From Streptomyces reniochalinae (GTDB lineage Bacteria > Actinomycetota > Actinomycetes > Streptomycetales > Streptomycetaceae), in assembly GCF_003323735.1 (NCBI RefSeq), contig NZ_QOIM01000057.1, forward strand, positions 1-64,000: 64,000 nucleotides of DNA. Reading direction: 5' to 3'. Position 1 is the first letter of the stretch; each line of letters begins with the position of its first letter. The position numbers were made by a program, and so were the translations under genes. Shown here in pieces: positions 43,809-52,761 of this stretch. Below the pieces are notes generated by a model. It had not been told where the DNA came from. It saw only the letters and a list, made by a program, of their open reading frames with translations, and made no database searches.

Positions 43809-45578
43809 ATGGCCATCCAGACACCCCCGGCGCCACCAGCCCAGTCCCGCGCCCCACGCGCGGGCGAGCTCGGCACGCCCCGATACCGACGCCTGTTCGG
43901 CGCCGGACGTGAAGTCACCATCCACTGGCTGACGTTCCTCGTCACCGCCGTGCTCGTCCTCGCCCCCGTCGTACCGATCCTCTACCAGTCGGTCCGCAAC
44001 CAGCCCCTGTATGCCGCAGGCGGCGCCTTCACCCTCTCGAACTACACCCACCTGTTCACCCAGGCGGGCTTCGGTTCGATCATCCTCGACACGCTGCTCT
44101 TCGCTGTCCTGACGACCGTGTTCGCGCTCGCCATCGCGGTGCCGATGGCGATCCTGCTGGAACGCATCCGCTTCCCCGCCGCCCGCCTGTTCGGGCAGGT
44201 GCTGCGCTGGCCCATCTACATCTCCCCGCTCGTCCTGGCCTTCGGCTGGATCGTCGTCTACGGCCCGGCCGGCTTCCTGACCAGCGCGGTGCGCGAGGGC
44301 TTCGGCTGGGTGCCCTGGAACCTGTACTCACTGCCCGGCATGGCCTTCGTCGAGGCCGTCGCCCAGGTCCCCATCGCCTACCTGTTCTGCGCCAATGCCC
44401 TGGCCGCCTCCGACACCTCGCTGGAGAACGCGGCCCGGAGCGTCGGCGCGGGACCTCTACGCGTCCTGCGCTCGGTCGTGGTGCCGATGCTGCGCCCGCC
44501 GATGCTCTACGCGGGTCTGCTGATCTTCGGCACCGCGATCGAGACCCTGTCCATCCCGCTCATCCTGGGCGAGCCCGCCGGCATCACCCTCTTCTCCAAC
44601 TTCCTCTACGAGCAGGGCATCGACTCGATCAACCCGGACTACGGCCTGCTGGGCGCGGCGTCCACCTTCATGCTGCTCACCACCATCGCCCTGGTCGTGT
44701 TCCAGACGCGGCTGCTCAAGCACGCCCAGCGGTTCGTGTCGGTGCGCGGCAAGGCGACCCGTTCCGAACTGCTCGACATCGGTGCCTGGAAATGGCTGGG
44801 CTTCGCCTTCGTCGGTCTGTACGTCGTCTTCGGCGCGCTGCTGCCGATGCTCGCGCTGATCCTGCGCGCGTTCACCTCGCTGCTCACTCCGCTGGTGAAC
44901 CCGTTCGACCTGCTCACCCTGGACAACTTCCGTCTGATCTTCGACTACTCGCCGTACACCGAGTCGATCGTCAACAGCATCACCGTGGCCTTCGTGGGGG
45001 CGGTGGCCGTGACCCTGTTCGGCACGGTGGTCGTCCTCGTGGCACGCCGCTCCGACTTCCGCTTCGCCCGTCTCCTGGAGACGACAGCGCAGTCACCGCA
45101 CGCGGTCCCGGGCCTGATCGTCGGCATCGGCCTGTTCTGGGCCTTCACCTGGATACCCGGCGGCGACGCGGTGCGCGGCACGCTCTTCGCGCTGATCATC
45201 GCCTTCGGCATCAGAGCGCTCCCGTCGGCGTACGGCGCGATCTCCCCGGCGACCATGCAGCTCGGGGCCGAACTCGACAACGCCGCACGCGTCGCCGGCG
45301 CCGACTGGTGGCGCACGGTCTCCCGCATCATGCTCCGTCTCCTCGTGCCCGCGATGCTCGCCTCGTTCCTGCTCATCTGGACCCAGATGATCCGCGAGTA
45401 CGCCCCCGCCATGTTCCTCGCCGGAGCCGAGTCACAGGTCATCGGCACCACCGCCATCGACCTGTGGACCCAGGGCGAGACCGGCTCCGTCGCCGCCCTC
45501 GCCACCCTCCAGATCGCCGTCACCGCCGTCGTCGCCGGCCTCGCCGGTCTCCTCCTGAAGGGGAAGAAGCATGCCTGA
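43809..45578 (+). CDS. ABC transporter permease, two permease domains fused
   Basis: 589 aa with about 12 membrane segments. Two BPD_transp_1 domains are visible, each with an EAA-type loop: ENAARSVGAGPLRVLRSVVV near 220 and DNAARVAGADWWRTVSRIML near 500. This FbpB/ThiP-like fusion gives both halves of the membrane channel in one chain. The stop overlaps the ATPase start by 8 nt. Confidence 0.9.
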   Translation: MAIQTPPAPPAQSRAPRAGELGTPRYRRLFGAGREVTIHWLTFLVTAVLVLAPVVPILYQSVRNQPLYAAGGAFTLSNYTHLFTQAGFGSIILDTLLFAVLTTVFALAIAVPMAILLERIRFPAARLFGQVLRWPIYISPLVLAFGWIVVYGPAGFLTSAVREGFGWVPWNLYSLPGMAFVEAVAQVPIAYLFCANALAASDTSLENAARSVGAGPLRVLRSVVVPMLRPPMLYAGLLIFGTAIETLSIPLILGEPAGITLFSNFLYEQGIDSINPDYGLLGAASTFMLLTTIALVVFQTRLLKHAQRFVSVRGKATRSELLDIGAWKWLGFAFVGLYVVFGALLPMLALILRAFTSLLTPLVNPFDLLTLDNFRLIFDYSPYTESIVNSITVAFVGAVAVTLFGTVVVLVARRSDFRFARLLETTAQSPHAVPGLIVGIGLFWAFTWIPGGDAVRGTLFALIIAFGIRALPSAYGAISPATMQLGAELDNAARVAGADWWRTVSRIMLRLLVPAMLASFLLIWTQMIREYAPAMFLAGAESQVIGTTAIDLWTQGETGSVAALATLQIAVTAVVAGLAGLLLKGKKHA

Positions 45579-46656
45579 GCTGGTCGTCGAGAACATCAAG
45601 AAGTCATTCCACGGCACCACCGTCCTGGAGGACATCGACTTCACCGTCGCCGACGGGGAATTCTTCACCCTGCTCGGCCCGTCGGGCTGCGGCAAGTCCA
45701 CCACGCTGTCGTGCGTCGCGGGCCTGGAGACCCCCGACTCGGGCACCATCCGCGTCGGCGACCAGGTCTTCTTCGACGGCACCCCGCGCCACACCGTCCC
45801 CCCGGAGGGCCGCAACCTCGGACTGGTCTTCCAGTCGTACGCGCTCTGGCCGCACATGACGATCGCCGACAACCTCGCACTGCCCCTCAAGCTCCGTAAA
45901 GTTCCCAAGGCCGAGCAGCGCCGCCTCATCGACGACGCCCTCACCAAGGTCGACATGGTCCACCTGCGCGACCGCTATCCGCACCAGCTTTCCGGCGGAC
46001 AGCAGCAGCGCGTCGCCCTCGCCCGAGGCATCGTCTACTCCCCCGGCGTCCTGCTCCTGGACGAACCGCTCTCCAACCTCGACGCCAAGATGCGCAACCA
46101 GGCCCGCCTCTGGCTCAAGGGCCTCCAGCGCGAGGTCGGCATCACCACCGTCTACGTCACCCACGACCAAGTCGAGGCCATGTCCCTGTCCGACCGCATC
46201 GCCGTGTTCATGCACGGCCGCCTCCAGCAGGTCGGCACCCCCACCGAGATCTACGAGACCCCCGCCACTCCCGAGGTCGCCGGCTTCATCGGCCGCTGCA
46301 ACCTCCTGGAGGGCCGCGTCGACTCCGCAGAGGAAGGAAGCGTCCAGGTCCAATTGGGCACGACGGGCCAACGCCTGAAGGTAACCGGCACCGGCTCCGC
46401 GGGGACGTCCGCCACCGTGGGCCTGCGCTCCGAACGCATCACGCTCACCGACCGCGTGGACGCCCCGCACGACGGTGGCGTGAACGTCCTGCGAGCGAGG
46501 ATCGAGCAGTGCTCGTACACCGGTGCCCGTTTCGAGTATGAACTCAGCCTCGGCGACCTGCGCGTCCACGCCGAAAGCCCCATCCAGCACACAGGCCGGG
46601 AGATCAACCTCCTCATTCGTCCCGACGACTGCCTGCTCTATCCGGAAACCGTCTGA
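45571..46656 (+). CDS. ABC transporter ATP-binding protein (PotA/FbpC type)
   Basis: 361 aa. Walker A LLGPSGCGKSTTLSC near 38, Q-loop LVFQSYALWPHM, signature LSGGQQQRVALARG near 137, Walker B GVLLLDEPLSNLDAK, and the H-loop VTHDQVEAMSL. The C-terminal 110 residues form a TOBE-like domain (VGLRSERITL). It powers import through the fused permease at 43809. Confidence 0.93.
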   Translation: MPELVVENIKKSFHGTTVLEDIDFTVADGEFFTLLGPSGCGKSTTLSCVAGLETPDSGTIRVGDQVFFDGTPRHTVPPEGRNLGLVFQSYALWPHMTIADNLALPLKLRKVPKAEQRRLIDDALTKVDMVHLRDRYPHQLSGGQQQRVALARGIVYSPGVLLLDEPLSNLDAKMRNQARLWLKGLQREVGITTVYVTHDQVEAMSLSDRIAVFMHGRLQQVGTPTEIYETPATPEVAGFIGRCNLLEGRVDSAEEGSVQVQLGTTGQRLKVTGTGSAGTSATVGLRSERITLTDRVDAPHDGGVNVLRARIEQCSYTGARFEYELSLGDLRVHAESPIQHTGREINLLIRPDDCLLYPETV

Positions 46657-46722
46657 CTGTCGACCCAGTCGGTCTCCCTGAGCCATGCGTGGATGAACTC
46701 ACGGATCTGAGTTGGGTCGGTC

Positions 46723-47175
46723 TCAGCCTGTCGCGGCGGCCCTGTCGTGCTCGGCGTCGACCCGTACGGTGACGCCTGTCTCCACGATGGTGCGCGTGGC
46801 GTCGACCGACCCGTAGATCCACAGGATGCGCATCGGCTCGGTGGCGGAGGCGTTGCGGAAACGGTGGGGCGTGCCCGCGGGGACGTAGGTCGCGTCGAAG
46901 CGGGTGAGGTGGTGCTCGGTGCCGTCGATCTCCACGAGGGCGTCGCCTTCGAGGATGGTGACACTCTCTGGGCAGTTGTGGGTGTGCAGCGCGATGCCGG
47001 CGCCGCCGTCGAAGAGGGTCTGGCCGGTGAGGAAGACCTCGGCGCCGACCGCCTGGGTGACCAGCGGGACGGTGCGGGCGCCGCCGCCTCGGCTGAAGGA
47101 GGACAGTTCGGCCGGGCGCAGGACCGCGGGCTCGAAGTGGCGGAAGCAGGGAGCGTCGGTGTCGTGGTGGTGCAT
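46723..47175 (-). CDS. Small cupin-domain protein
   Basis: 150 aa from ATG at 47175, preferred over ATG at 47187 because GGAG lies 6 nt upstream of it. Cupin motifs: LHTHNCPESVTILEGDALVE (metal-binding His/Glu) and YVPAGTPHRFRNASATEPMR with the second His. A single-domain cupin, probably metal-binding; its role (isomerase, sensor or dioxygenase-like) cannot be assigned. It is convergent with the ABC operon and transcribed away from the CitMHS terminator. Confidence 0.75.
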   Translation of the reverse strand: MHHHDTDAPCFRHFEPAVLRPAELSSFSRGGGARTVPLVTQAVGAEVFLTGQTLFDGGAGIALHTHNCPESVTILEGDALVEIDGTEHHLTRFDATYVPAGTPHRFRNASATEPMRILWIYGSVDATRTIVETGVTVRVDAEHDRAAATG

Positions 47176-47347
47176 GGTGTTCTCCATGAGGTGCTCGGGG
47201 GCCCGGACCGGACTTCTCGATGCCCCCGAAGGACCACGAAGGGCAGGCGCGGGTCCGACGCGTCGCCGGTCTCCTGGTGATCGTCATGGTGGCGTCCGCC
47301 GTCGCCCTGCTCGTCAAGGGTGACGAACCATCGGGCCCCGGCACGAA

Positions 47348-47386
47348 CCCGGTGGGCCGCACCGACATGGGGTGCGGCCCACCGGG
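47348..47386 (-). terminator. Strong terminator after the CitMHS transporter gene
   Basis: Perfect 16-bp stem, CCCGGTGGGCCGCACC (47348-47363) with its complement at 47371-47386, and a 7-nt loop, 29 bp beyond the transporter stop. Confidence 0.85.
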
Positions 47387-47414
47387 CACGAGGACGCAAG
47401 GCACAGGGTGCGGC

Positions 47415-48710
47415 TCAGGTGACGCTGATGGCGCCGGTGATGACGGCGAAGAGGATGTAGGCGACGGAGACGAGGACGCCCCAGCGCAGGGCGTGCCGCT
47501 GGAAGTCGCCCAGCTCGGCCTTGACCAGTCCGAGGAGGACCCACAGCGGGGCGCTGGTGGGGCCCATCATGTGGAGGATCTGGCCGATGGCGCCGGCCCG
47601 GGCGATCTCGTTGGCGGGGATGCCGTAGTGCGCGGCGGACTCCGCGAGCACGGGGACGACGCCGAACCAGTAGCCGTCGTTCGACATGAAGAAGCCGAGC
47701 GGCAGCGCGAGGACCGCGGTGAACAGCGGGATGATGTCGCCCCAGCCCTCCGGGACGATCGAGAGGGCCGCGTCGGCCATGGCCTTGATCATGCCGGAGT
47801 CGGTCATGATGCCGGTGAAGACGCCGGCGGCCAGGACGAGGATCATCACCGGCACGGCGTTGGCGGCCTGCCGCTTGATGAGTTCCTGCTGGTCCCCGAT
47901 GGCGCGGATGTTGACGAGCAGGGCGATCACGAACGCCACCATGAACAGCACCAGGAGGTCGGCGACCTCGGCGATGAGGAGCACCATCAGCAGCAGGGTG
48001 AGCGCCGCGTTGAACCACATGCGCCAGTCCGCCTTGACCGGCTCGAACGCCTCGCCGGAGGCGATCTCCAGCTTGTAGGCGGCGAGCTTCTCACCGTCGA
48101 TCTTGTGGCGCTCGCGCAGACCGAGCCAGTAGGCGACGGCGATGATGGCCAGGCTGGTGAGGGCCATGGGGCCGATCATGTGGACGAAGTACTCGGTGGC
48201 GCTCAGGTGCAGGACGCTGATGCCGCGGGTGGCCGCGCCGCCCCAGGGGGTGGTGCCGGAGATGGTGCCCAGCGCCATGGCCGCCAGCGTCGCCAGGATG
48301 AGGGGGTTCATACCCAGGCGCCGGTAGATGGGCAGGAACGCGGAACAGACGATCATGTAGCTGGTGGTGCCGTCGCCGTCGAGGGCGACCAGGAGGGAGA
48401 GCACGGCGGTGCCGACCACGATCCGAACCGGGTCGCCCTTGGAAGCCCGGACGATGGCCTGGACGATCGGCTCGAAGAGCTTGCACTCCATCATCAGGCC
48501 GAAGTAGAGGACGGCGAACAGCAGGAGCGCCGCGGTGGGCGCGACGGTGTCCAGGCCGTTCATGATCATGTCGCCGAGCTTCGTGCCCTTGCCCGCGATG
48601 ACGGCGGCGGCGATCGGGGTGAGCATGATGGCGGTGAACGCGGAGAGGTATTTCCGCATCACGAGCAGCATGAAGCTGCCCAGGGTGGCGAAGCCGAGGA
48701 CGGCGAGCAT
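47415..48710 (-). CDS. CitMHS-family citrate/carboxylate transporter
   Basis: 431 aa from ATG at 48710 with AGGAG 5 nt upstream; the open frame extends further upstream without similarity. About 12 hydrophobic segments. Typical features: TPIAAAVIAGKGTKLGDM, LDGDGTTSYMIVCSAFLPIY, GTTPWGGAATRGISVLHLSA and FFMSNDGYWFGVVPVLAESA. The family imports citrate or similar acids as metal complexes with protons. It is divergent from a GntR regulator and so belongs with the acid-sugar operon. Confidence 0.88.
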   Translation of the reverse strand: MLAVLGFATLGSFMLLVMRKYLSAFTAIMLTPIAAAVIAGKGTKLGDMIMNGLDTVAPTAALLLFAVLYFGLMMECKLFEPIVQAIVRASKGDPVRIVVGTAVLSLLVALDGDGTTSYMIVCSAFLPIYRRLGMNPLILATLAAMALGTISGTTPWGGAATRGISVLHLSATEYFVHMIGPMALTSLAIIAVAYWLGLRERHKIDGEKLAAYKLEIASGEAFEPVKADWRMWFNAALTLLLMVLLIAEVADLLVLFMVAFVIALLVNIRAIGDQQELIKRQAANAVPVMILVLAAGVFTGIMTDSGMIKAMADAALSIVPEGWGDIIPLFTAVLALPLGFFMSNDGYWFGVVPVLAESAAHYGIPANEIARAGAIGQILHMMGPTSAPLWVLLGLVKAELGDFQRHALRWGVLVSVAYILFAVITGAISVT

Positions 48711-49072
48711 CGTTGCTCCTTGGGGCAGGGCTGAGAGCCGCCGGTCGGACGGCGGCGCAGGACGGCGCGTGGGGTCGGTGCGGGTCGGTTCAGGCGGCGA
48801 CCGGAAGCGCACGCGGTGTCTTGCTCGGCTCGTGCGTCGGATCGGTCACGGGGCTGCGGGCTCCTGTACGGCGATTCGGCCGGCGCACGGCCGCGGCGGG
48901 CGATGGCCCGATGCGGTTGTGAGCAGTGCGCCCGGCATGGCTGGGACGACCGGGATACCCGGGCGCTCAAGGATGGCGGATTGGCTCGCCTACTTCCGGA
49001 TAACCGGTTTACCGGATTGCCGGTAGGTAACTAGAATCTGGCCATCGCGTCAATACCGAAGTGAGGAAATCG
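48711..49072. other. Divergent region between CitMHS and GntR genes
   Basis: 362 bp. The right end carries the regulator's promoter and operator (48997-49037). The rest has no supported gene and would form a long leader for the transporter. Confidence 0.6.
48997..49037 (+). promoter_or_regulatory. Promoter and operator of the FadR-type regulator gene
   Basis: AACCGGTTTACCGG (49002-49015) repeats almost exactly at 49845-49858. TTACCG (49009-49014) and TAGAAT (49032-49037) form a -35/-10 pair with 17-bp spacing, so bound regulator would block its own promoter. Confidence 0.7.
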
Positions 49073-49786
49073 ATGGCCGAACTCGCCAGGATCACGGTCG
49101 AGCCGCGCGAGCCGCTGGCCGCCGAGGTCTCCCGCCGCCTGATCGACTACCTGATGTCCGGCGAGGTCCAGCCCGGCGACCGCATCCCCTCCGAGCGGCA
49201 GCTCACCGAGATGCTGGGGGTGAACCGGCCCACGGTGCGTGAGGCGATCAAGTCGCTCGGCTTCCTCGGCCTGCTGGAGATCCGGCAGTCCAGCGGGACG
49301 TACTTCCGCGGCACCGACTCCGACGTGCTCTACCGCCTGTTCGAGCTGGGCCTGGTCCTGGGTGAGCGGGGCGCCCGCGACATGGTGCAGGCCCGGGCGG
49401 AGCTGGAGGTGATCGTGGCGGGGCTGGCCGCGCAGGCGCGCGACGAGGCGGGCGTCGAGCTGCTGCGGGCCCGGCTGACGGCGATGCGGGAGTGCCCGGA
49501 CGACGAGTTCGCCGAGGCGGACACGGCCTTTCACGCCGCCCTCGGCGATCTGGCCGGCAACACGGTGCTGCGCGACATGCTCAAGGGAATGCGGGCGATG
49601 ATCCAGCGCGGCTGGGTCGAGCGTACGGGCGCCGTGCGGTCCCGCGAGGTGGCCTATGCGGACCACGTGCCGATCTTCGAGGCGGTCGCGAAGGGTGACA
49701 CCGAAGCCGCCCGCGCGGCGATGGCCCGGCACATGGAGGGCGCGTCCCGCCGCCTGATGAAGGCACTCGAACAGCGCGAGGCGTAA
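49073..49786 (+). CDS. GntR-family regulator, FadR subfamily (FCD domain)
   Basis: 237 aa from ATG at 49073 (GAGGA upstream). Winged helix: GDRIPSERQLTEMLGVNRPT then VREAIKSLGFLGLLEIRQSS. The FCD domain has RAELEVIVAGLAAQARDEAG and a metal-site-like DTAFHAALGDLAGN with HVPIFEAVAKGDTEAARAAM and a final RHMEG. Predicted to bind a carboxylate effector and release the operators at 48997 and 49845, controlling transporter, itself and the catabolic operon. Confidence 0.9.
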   Translation: MAELARITVEPREPLAAEVSRRLIDYLMSGEVQPGDRIPSERQLTEMLGVNRPTVREAIKSLGFLGLLEIRQSSGTYFRGTDSDVLYRLFELGLVLGERGARDMVQARAELEVIVAGLAAQARDEAGVELLRARLTAMRECPDDEFAEADTAFHAALGDLAGNTVLRDMLKGMRAMIQRGWVERTGAVRSREVAYADHVPIFEAVAKGDTEAARAAMARHMEGASRRLMKALEQREA

Positions 49787-49844
49787 CGGGAAACCGCGAG
49801 CAGCCGGCCCCGGATGCCGGCGCTCGCGGGCTTCGCATCGAAAC

Positions 49845-49879
49845 AACCGGTTGACCGGTTGACCGGTTCGGCCTACAGT
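49845..49879 (+). promoter_or_regulatory. Promoter and operator of the acid-sugar operon
   Basis: AACCGG, TTGACCGG, TTGACCGG and TTC follow each other, giving three phased ACCGGTT units. TTGACC (49851-49856) and TACAGT (49874-49879) are a good promoter with 17-bp spacing. The operator overlaps the -35 as in the regulator's own promoter. Confidence 0.75.
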
Positions 49880-50027
49880 GACGGCACGGCACCGCGACAC
49901 CACGCCGCCGTCCCCCATATCGGGCCCGCGCCCCCGCCATCGGGAAACATGTCCCAGGTCGGCCGGAGGCAGGCCCGCGGTCGGGACCCTTGCCGGTCCC
50001 CGCCTACCGGAAGAGGTAAGAACCCCG

Positions 50028-50720
50028 GTGATCGAACCCCAGACTCTGGTCGCCATGATCCACGCCGTGCCGCCCGCGCACCGCATCGCCGAAGAGGCGT
50101 TCGCGCAAGAGTTCCCGCAGGCCACGGTCTGGAACGTGCTGGACGACCGTCTCCTGGACGACGCCCGCGTGGCCGGCGAACTCACCGGCGCCCTGCGCCG
50201 GCGCATGCTCCGCCTGATCGGCCACGTGATGGACGGCGGCGCCCAGGCCCTGCTGCTGACCTGCTCCTCCTACGGCGAAGTCGTGGACACCGCCCGTACC
50301 CTGTGGAAGGCGCCCGTCCTGAAGTCCGACGAGGCGATGTTCAAGGCCGCCCTGGCCGGCCCGTACAGCCGTATCGCCGTCGTCGCCTCGACGCCGCCTG
50401 CCGTACCGGCGGCCGTCGCCCAGCTCGAAGCGCTCGTCCCAGCCGTACGCCCGGACCGGCCGGTCGACATCGTGACCGCCCTGAGCGAGGAAGCCGCCGG
50501 GGCACACCCCGGGGAGGCCGCCCGGCATCTGGCGGACGCCCTGCGCGCAGCCGGGGGCGCCGACGCCGACGTTGTGCTGCTGGCGCAGTACTCGCTCACC
50601 CCGGCCCGCGACGTCCTGGCCGACCTATTGGGCGTGCCGGTGCTGGACGGCGCGGGCGCCGCCGCACGCGAACTGCGCGGCCTGCTCGTTCCGGCAGGAG
50701 CACCGGCGGTCGCGTCATGA
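50028..50720 (+). CDS. Aspartate/glutamate racemase-fold protein
   Basis: 230 aa from GTG at 50028, with GGAAGAGG upstream. IHAVPPAHRIAEEAFAQEFP starts the fold, and ALLLTCSSYGEVVDTART carries one conserved Cys in the first catalytic position. The second catalytic Cys position appears to read LLAQYSLTPARD, without Cys, so a classical two-cysteine racemase mechanism is doubtful. Such proteins are often found with DUF1537 kinases and may act on hydroxy acids. The stop overlaps the next ATG (ATGA). Confidence 0.7.
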   Translation: MIEPQTLVAMIHAVPPAHRIAEEAFAQEFPQATVWNVLDDRLLDDARVAGELTGALRRRMLRLIGHVMDGGAQALLLTCSSYGEVVDTARTLWKAPVLKSDEAMFKAALAGPYSRIAVVASTPPAVPAAVAQLEALVPAVRPDRPVDIVTALSEEAAGAHPGEAARHLADALRAAGGADADVVLLAQYSLTPARDVLADLLGVPVLDGAGAAARELRGLLVPAGAPAVAS

Positions 50721-51553
50721 GTACGGGGCTGCCGTGGCCGCTGGCCTACACCGTCTCCGGTCACGACTGCTCCGCGCCGATGCCGCTCGGCTTCGCCGCG
50801 CCGCCGGCCGAAGCAGTCCGCCAACTCGCCGAGCTGGGCTACGACGGGGTGGAGGTGCAGGTCCGCGAGACCGGCGCGCACGCCGCCGAGGAACTGACCC
50901 GCACGGTGGAGGCGGCCGGCCTGAAGGTGCTGGGTATCGGCACCGGCCCGGTCTGCGCACAGGACCGGCTGACGCTGACCGACCCGTCGCCCGACGTACG
51001 CCGTCACGCCCTGTTCCGCCTGCTGGGCGCGGCCCGTCTCGCCGGCGAGCTGGGTGTGCCAGTCACCCTCGGGCAGACCCGCGGCACCTTCCTGCCGGGG
51101 CTGGAGGACATGCAGCGCCTGTGGGCCGAACGCGCCGTACAGCAGCTGGCCGAGGAGGCGGCAGACCGCGGCAGCCGGCTCCTGCTGGAGCCCCAGTCGC
51201 GAGCCAACACCTCGCTGTGGCACGCCCCCGGGGAAGCCCTCGCCTTCATCGACTCCCTTGACGCCCCGGCCGGACTGGTACTGGACACCCACCACCTCGA
51301 TGCCGAAGGTGTCGACGTGGTCCGGGCGGTCACCGAACTCGCCGCCGTCACCGGCTGCCTGCAACTCGCCTCGCCCTCCACCCGAGGCCCGCTGACCATC
51401 GGTGATCCCCGCCTCCCCGCCCTGTTCAACGCACTACGCGAGGGGGGCTTCACCGGCTGGCTGACCCTGGAACACACCCAGGACGGCGACAGCCCCAAGG
51501 CCGCCGCCCGCTCCTGGACCGCGCTCACCGACGCCGCGAACGCACATTTCTGA
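50717..51553 (+). CDS. Sugar phosphate isomerase/epimerase-like TIM barrel (OtnI/hydroxypyruvate isomerase type)
   Basis: 278 aa. QLAELGYDGVEVQVRETGAH, LLLEPQSRANTSLWHAPGEA with the metal-binding Glu, LVLDTHHLDAEGVDVVRAVT (Asp, His) and GFTGWLTLEHTQDGDS with the final Glu are the AP_endonuc_2 metal ligands. In four-carbon acid-sugar operons the equivalent OtnI enzyme moves the oxo group between C2 and C3 of the tetronate. That role is inferred from the neighbours. Confidence 0.75.
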   Translation: MSTGLPWPLAYTVSGHDCSAPMPLGFAAPPAEAVRQLAELGYDGVEVQVRETGAHAAEELTRTVEAAGLKVLGIGTGPVCAQDRLTLTDPSPDVRRHALFRLLGAARLAGELGVPVTLGQTRGTFLPGLEDMQRLWAERAVQQLAEEAADRGSRLLLEPQSRANTSLWHAPGEALAFIDSLDAPAGLVLDTHHLDAEGVDVVRAVTELAAVTGCLQLASPSTRGPLTIGDPRLPALFNALREGGFTGWLTLEHTQDGDSPKAAARSWTALTDAANAHF

Positions 51554-51590
51554 CCCGCCCCACCCCCCTGTTCTGAGAGGAACCCGCACC

Positions 51591-52670
51591 ATGAGCAGCA
51601 AGACCTACCGCCTCGGCATCCTCGAGGGCGACGGCATCGGCCCCGAGATCGTTCCGTCCTCCGTCGAGATCGCCACCGCGGCAGCCGAAGCCGCCGGTGT
51701 CTCGGTCGACTGGGTGACCCTGCCGCTCGGTGCCTCGGCCATCGAGACCCACGGCACCCCCGTTCCCGAGGAGACCAAGGACGCCCTCGCCAGCCTGGAC
51801 GGCTGGTACCTCGGCCCGCACGACTCGGTCTCCTATCCGGAGCCGCACAAGTCTGCGCTCAACCCCTCGGGCACTCTGCGCAAGCACTTCCAGCTCTTCG
51901 CCAACATCCGCCCGGCCAAGAGCTTCCCGGGCGCGAAGGCCGTCTGCGACAACGCCGACCTCGTCATCGTCCGCGAGAACACCGAGGGCTTCTACGCCGA
52001 CCGCAACACCTACGCGGGCACCGGGGAGTTCATGCCCACCCCGGACACCGCGATCATGCTCGGCATCATCACCCGCGAGGCCACCGAGCGCGTCGCCCGC
52101 GTCGCCTTCGACCTGGCCCGCTCACGCCGCAAGAAGCTCACCATCGTCCACAAGGCCAACGTCCTCAAGCTCACCACCGGCCTGTTCCGCACGGTGTGCC
52201 AGGAAGTCGCCAAGGACTACCCGGACGTCGCCGTGGACGACTTCCACATCGACGCCATGACCGTCCACCTGGTGCGCCGGGCCCAGGACTTCGACGTCAT
52301 CGTCACCGAGAACATGTTCGGCGACATCCTCTCCGACCTAGCCGGCGAGATCTCGGGCTCGCTGGGCACCGCGCCCTCGATCAACTCCTCCGCCACCACC
52401 GCCATGGCCCAGGCGTCCCACGGCTCGGCCCCCGACATCGCCGGGCAGAACATCGCCAACCCCGTCGCCATGATCCTCTCCGGCGCCATGCTCTTCGAGT
52501 GGCTCGGCGCCAAGCACGGCGACGACAAGCTCGCCGCCGTCGCAAAGATCATCGAGCAGGGCGTGGCCGACGCGATCGCCGCCGGCACCTCCACCCGCGA
52601 CCTCGGCGGCTCCGCCTCCACCACCGAGTTCACCGCCGCCGTCATCAAGGCCATCGGTGCTGCCCGGTAG
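51591..52670 (+). CDS. Isocitrate/isopropylmalate dehydrogenase-family (decarboxylating) dehydrogenase
   Basis: 359 aa. Motifs: LGILEGDGIGPEIVPSSVEI at the N-terminus; LRKHFQLFANIRPAKSFPG with substrate arginines; VRENTEGFYADRN with the family Tyr; VHKANVLKLTTGLF with the catalytic Lys; ENMFGDILSDLAGEISGSLG with metal-binding Asps. The family oxidises 2-hydroxy acids such as tartrate, malate, isocitrate or isopropylmalate using NAD(P). In this operon it is the only visible dehydrogenase, in the place usually held by LtnD or PdxA2. Which acid it oxidises is open. Confidence 0.85.
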   Translation: MSSKTYRLGILEGDGIGPEIVPSSVEIATAAAEAAGVSVDWVTLPLGASAIETHGTPVPEETKDALASLDGWYLGPHDSVSYPEPHKSALNPSGTLRKHFQLFANIRPAKSFPGAKAVCDNADLVIVRENTEGFYADRNTYAGTGEFMPTPDTAIMLGIITREATERVARVAFDLARSRRKKLTIVHKANVLKLTTGLFRTVCQEVAKDYPDVAVDDFHIDAMTVHLVRRAQDFDVIVTENMFGDILSDLAGEISGSLGTAPSINSSATTAMAQASHGSAPDIAGQNIANPVAMILSGAMLFEWLGAKHGDDKLAAVAKIIEQGVADAIAAGTSTRDLGGSASTTEFTAAVIKAIGAAR

Positions 52671-52688
52671 CAACCCCCCCCCGGTCGT

Positions 52689-52718
52689 CCGGGGCGGGTT
52701 TCACGCCGCCCGCCCCGG
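52689..52718 (+). terminator. Intra-operon hairpin between dehydrogenase and kinase genes
   Basis: Perfect 10-bp stem, CCGGGGCGGG (52689-52698) with CCCGCCCCGG (52709-52718), and a 10-nt loop, 19 bp after the dehydrogenase stop and 44 bp before the kinase ATG. It may attenuate expression of the downstream genes. Confidence 0.6.
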
Positions 52719-52761
52719 GCCCCATAAGCCGCACGACGCACAGCCAGGAGAGAGCCCGACC

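Noticed and set aside
46660..46722. Minus-strand peptide DPTQIREFIHAWLRETDW downstream of the cupin
   Set aside because: It reads like real protein but has no start and is out of frame with the cupin. It could be a displaced C-terminus; evidence is insufficient.
47220..47420. A plus-strand frame starting with a hydrophobic helix (AGLLVIVMVASAVALLV)
   Set aside because: It continues only as the antisense of the CitMHS gene, crosses the terminator hairpin and has no convincing ribosome site, so it was not called.
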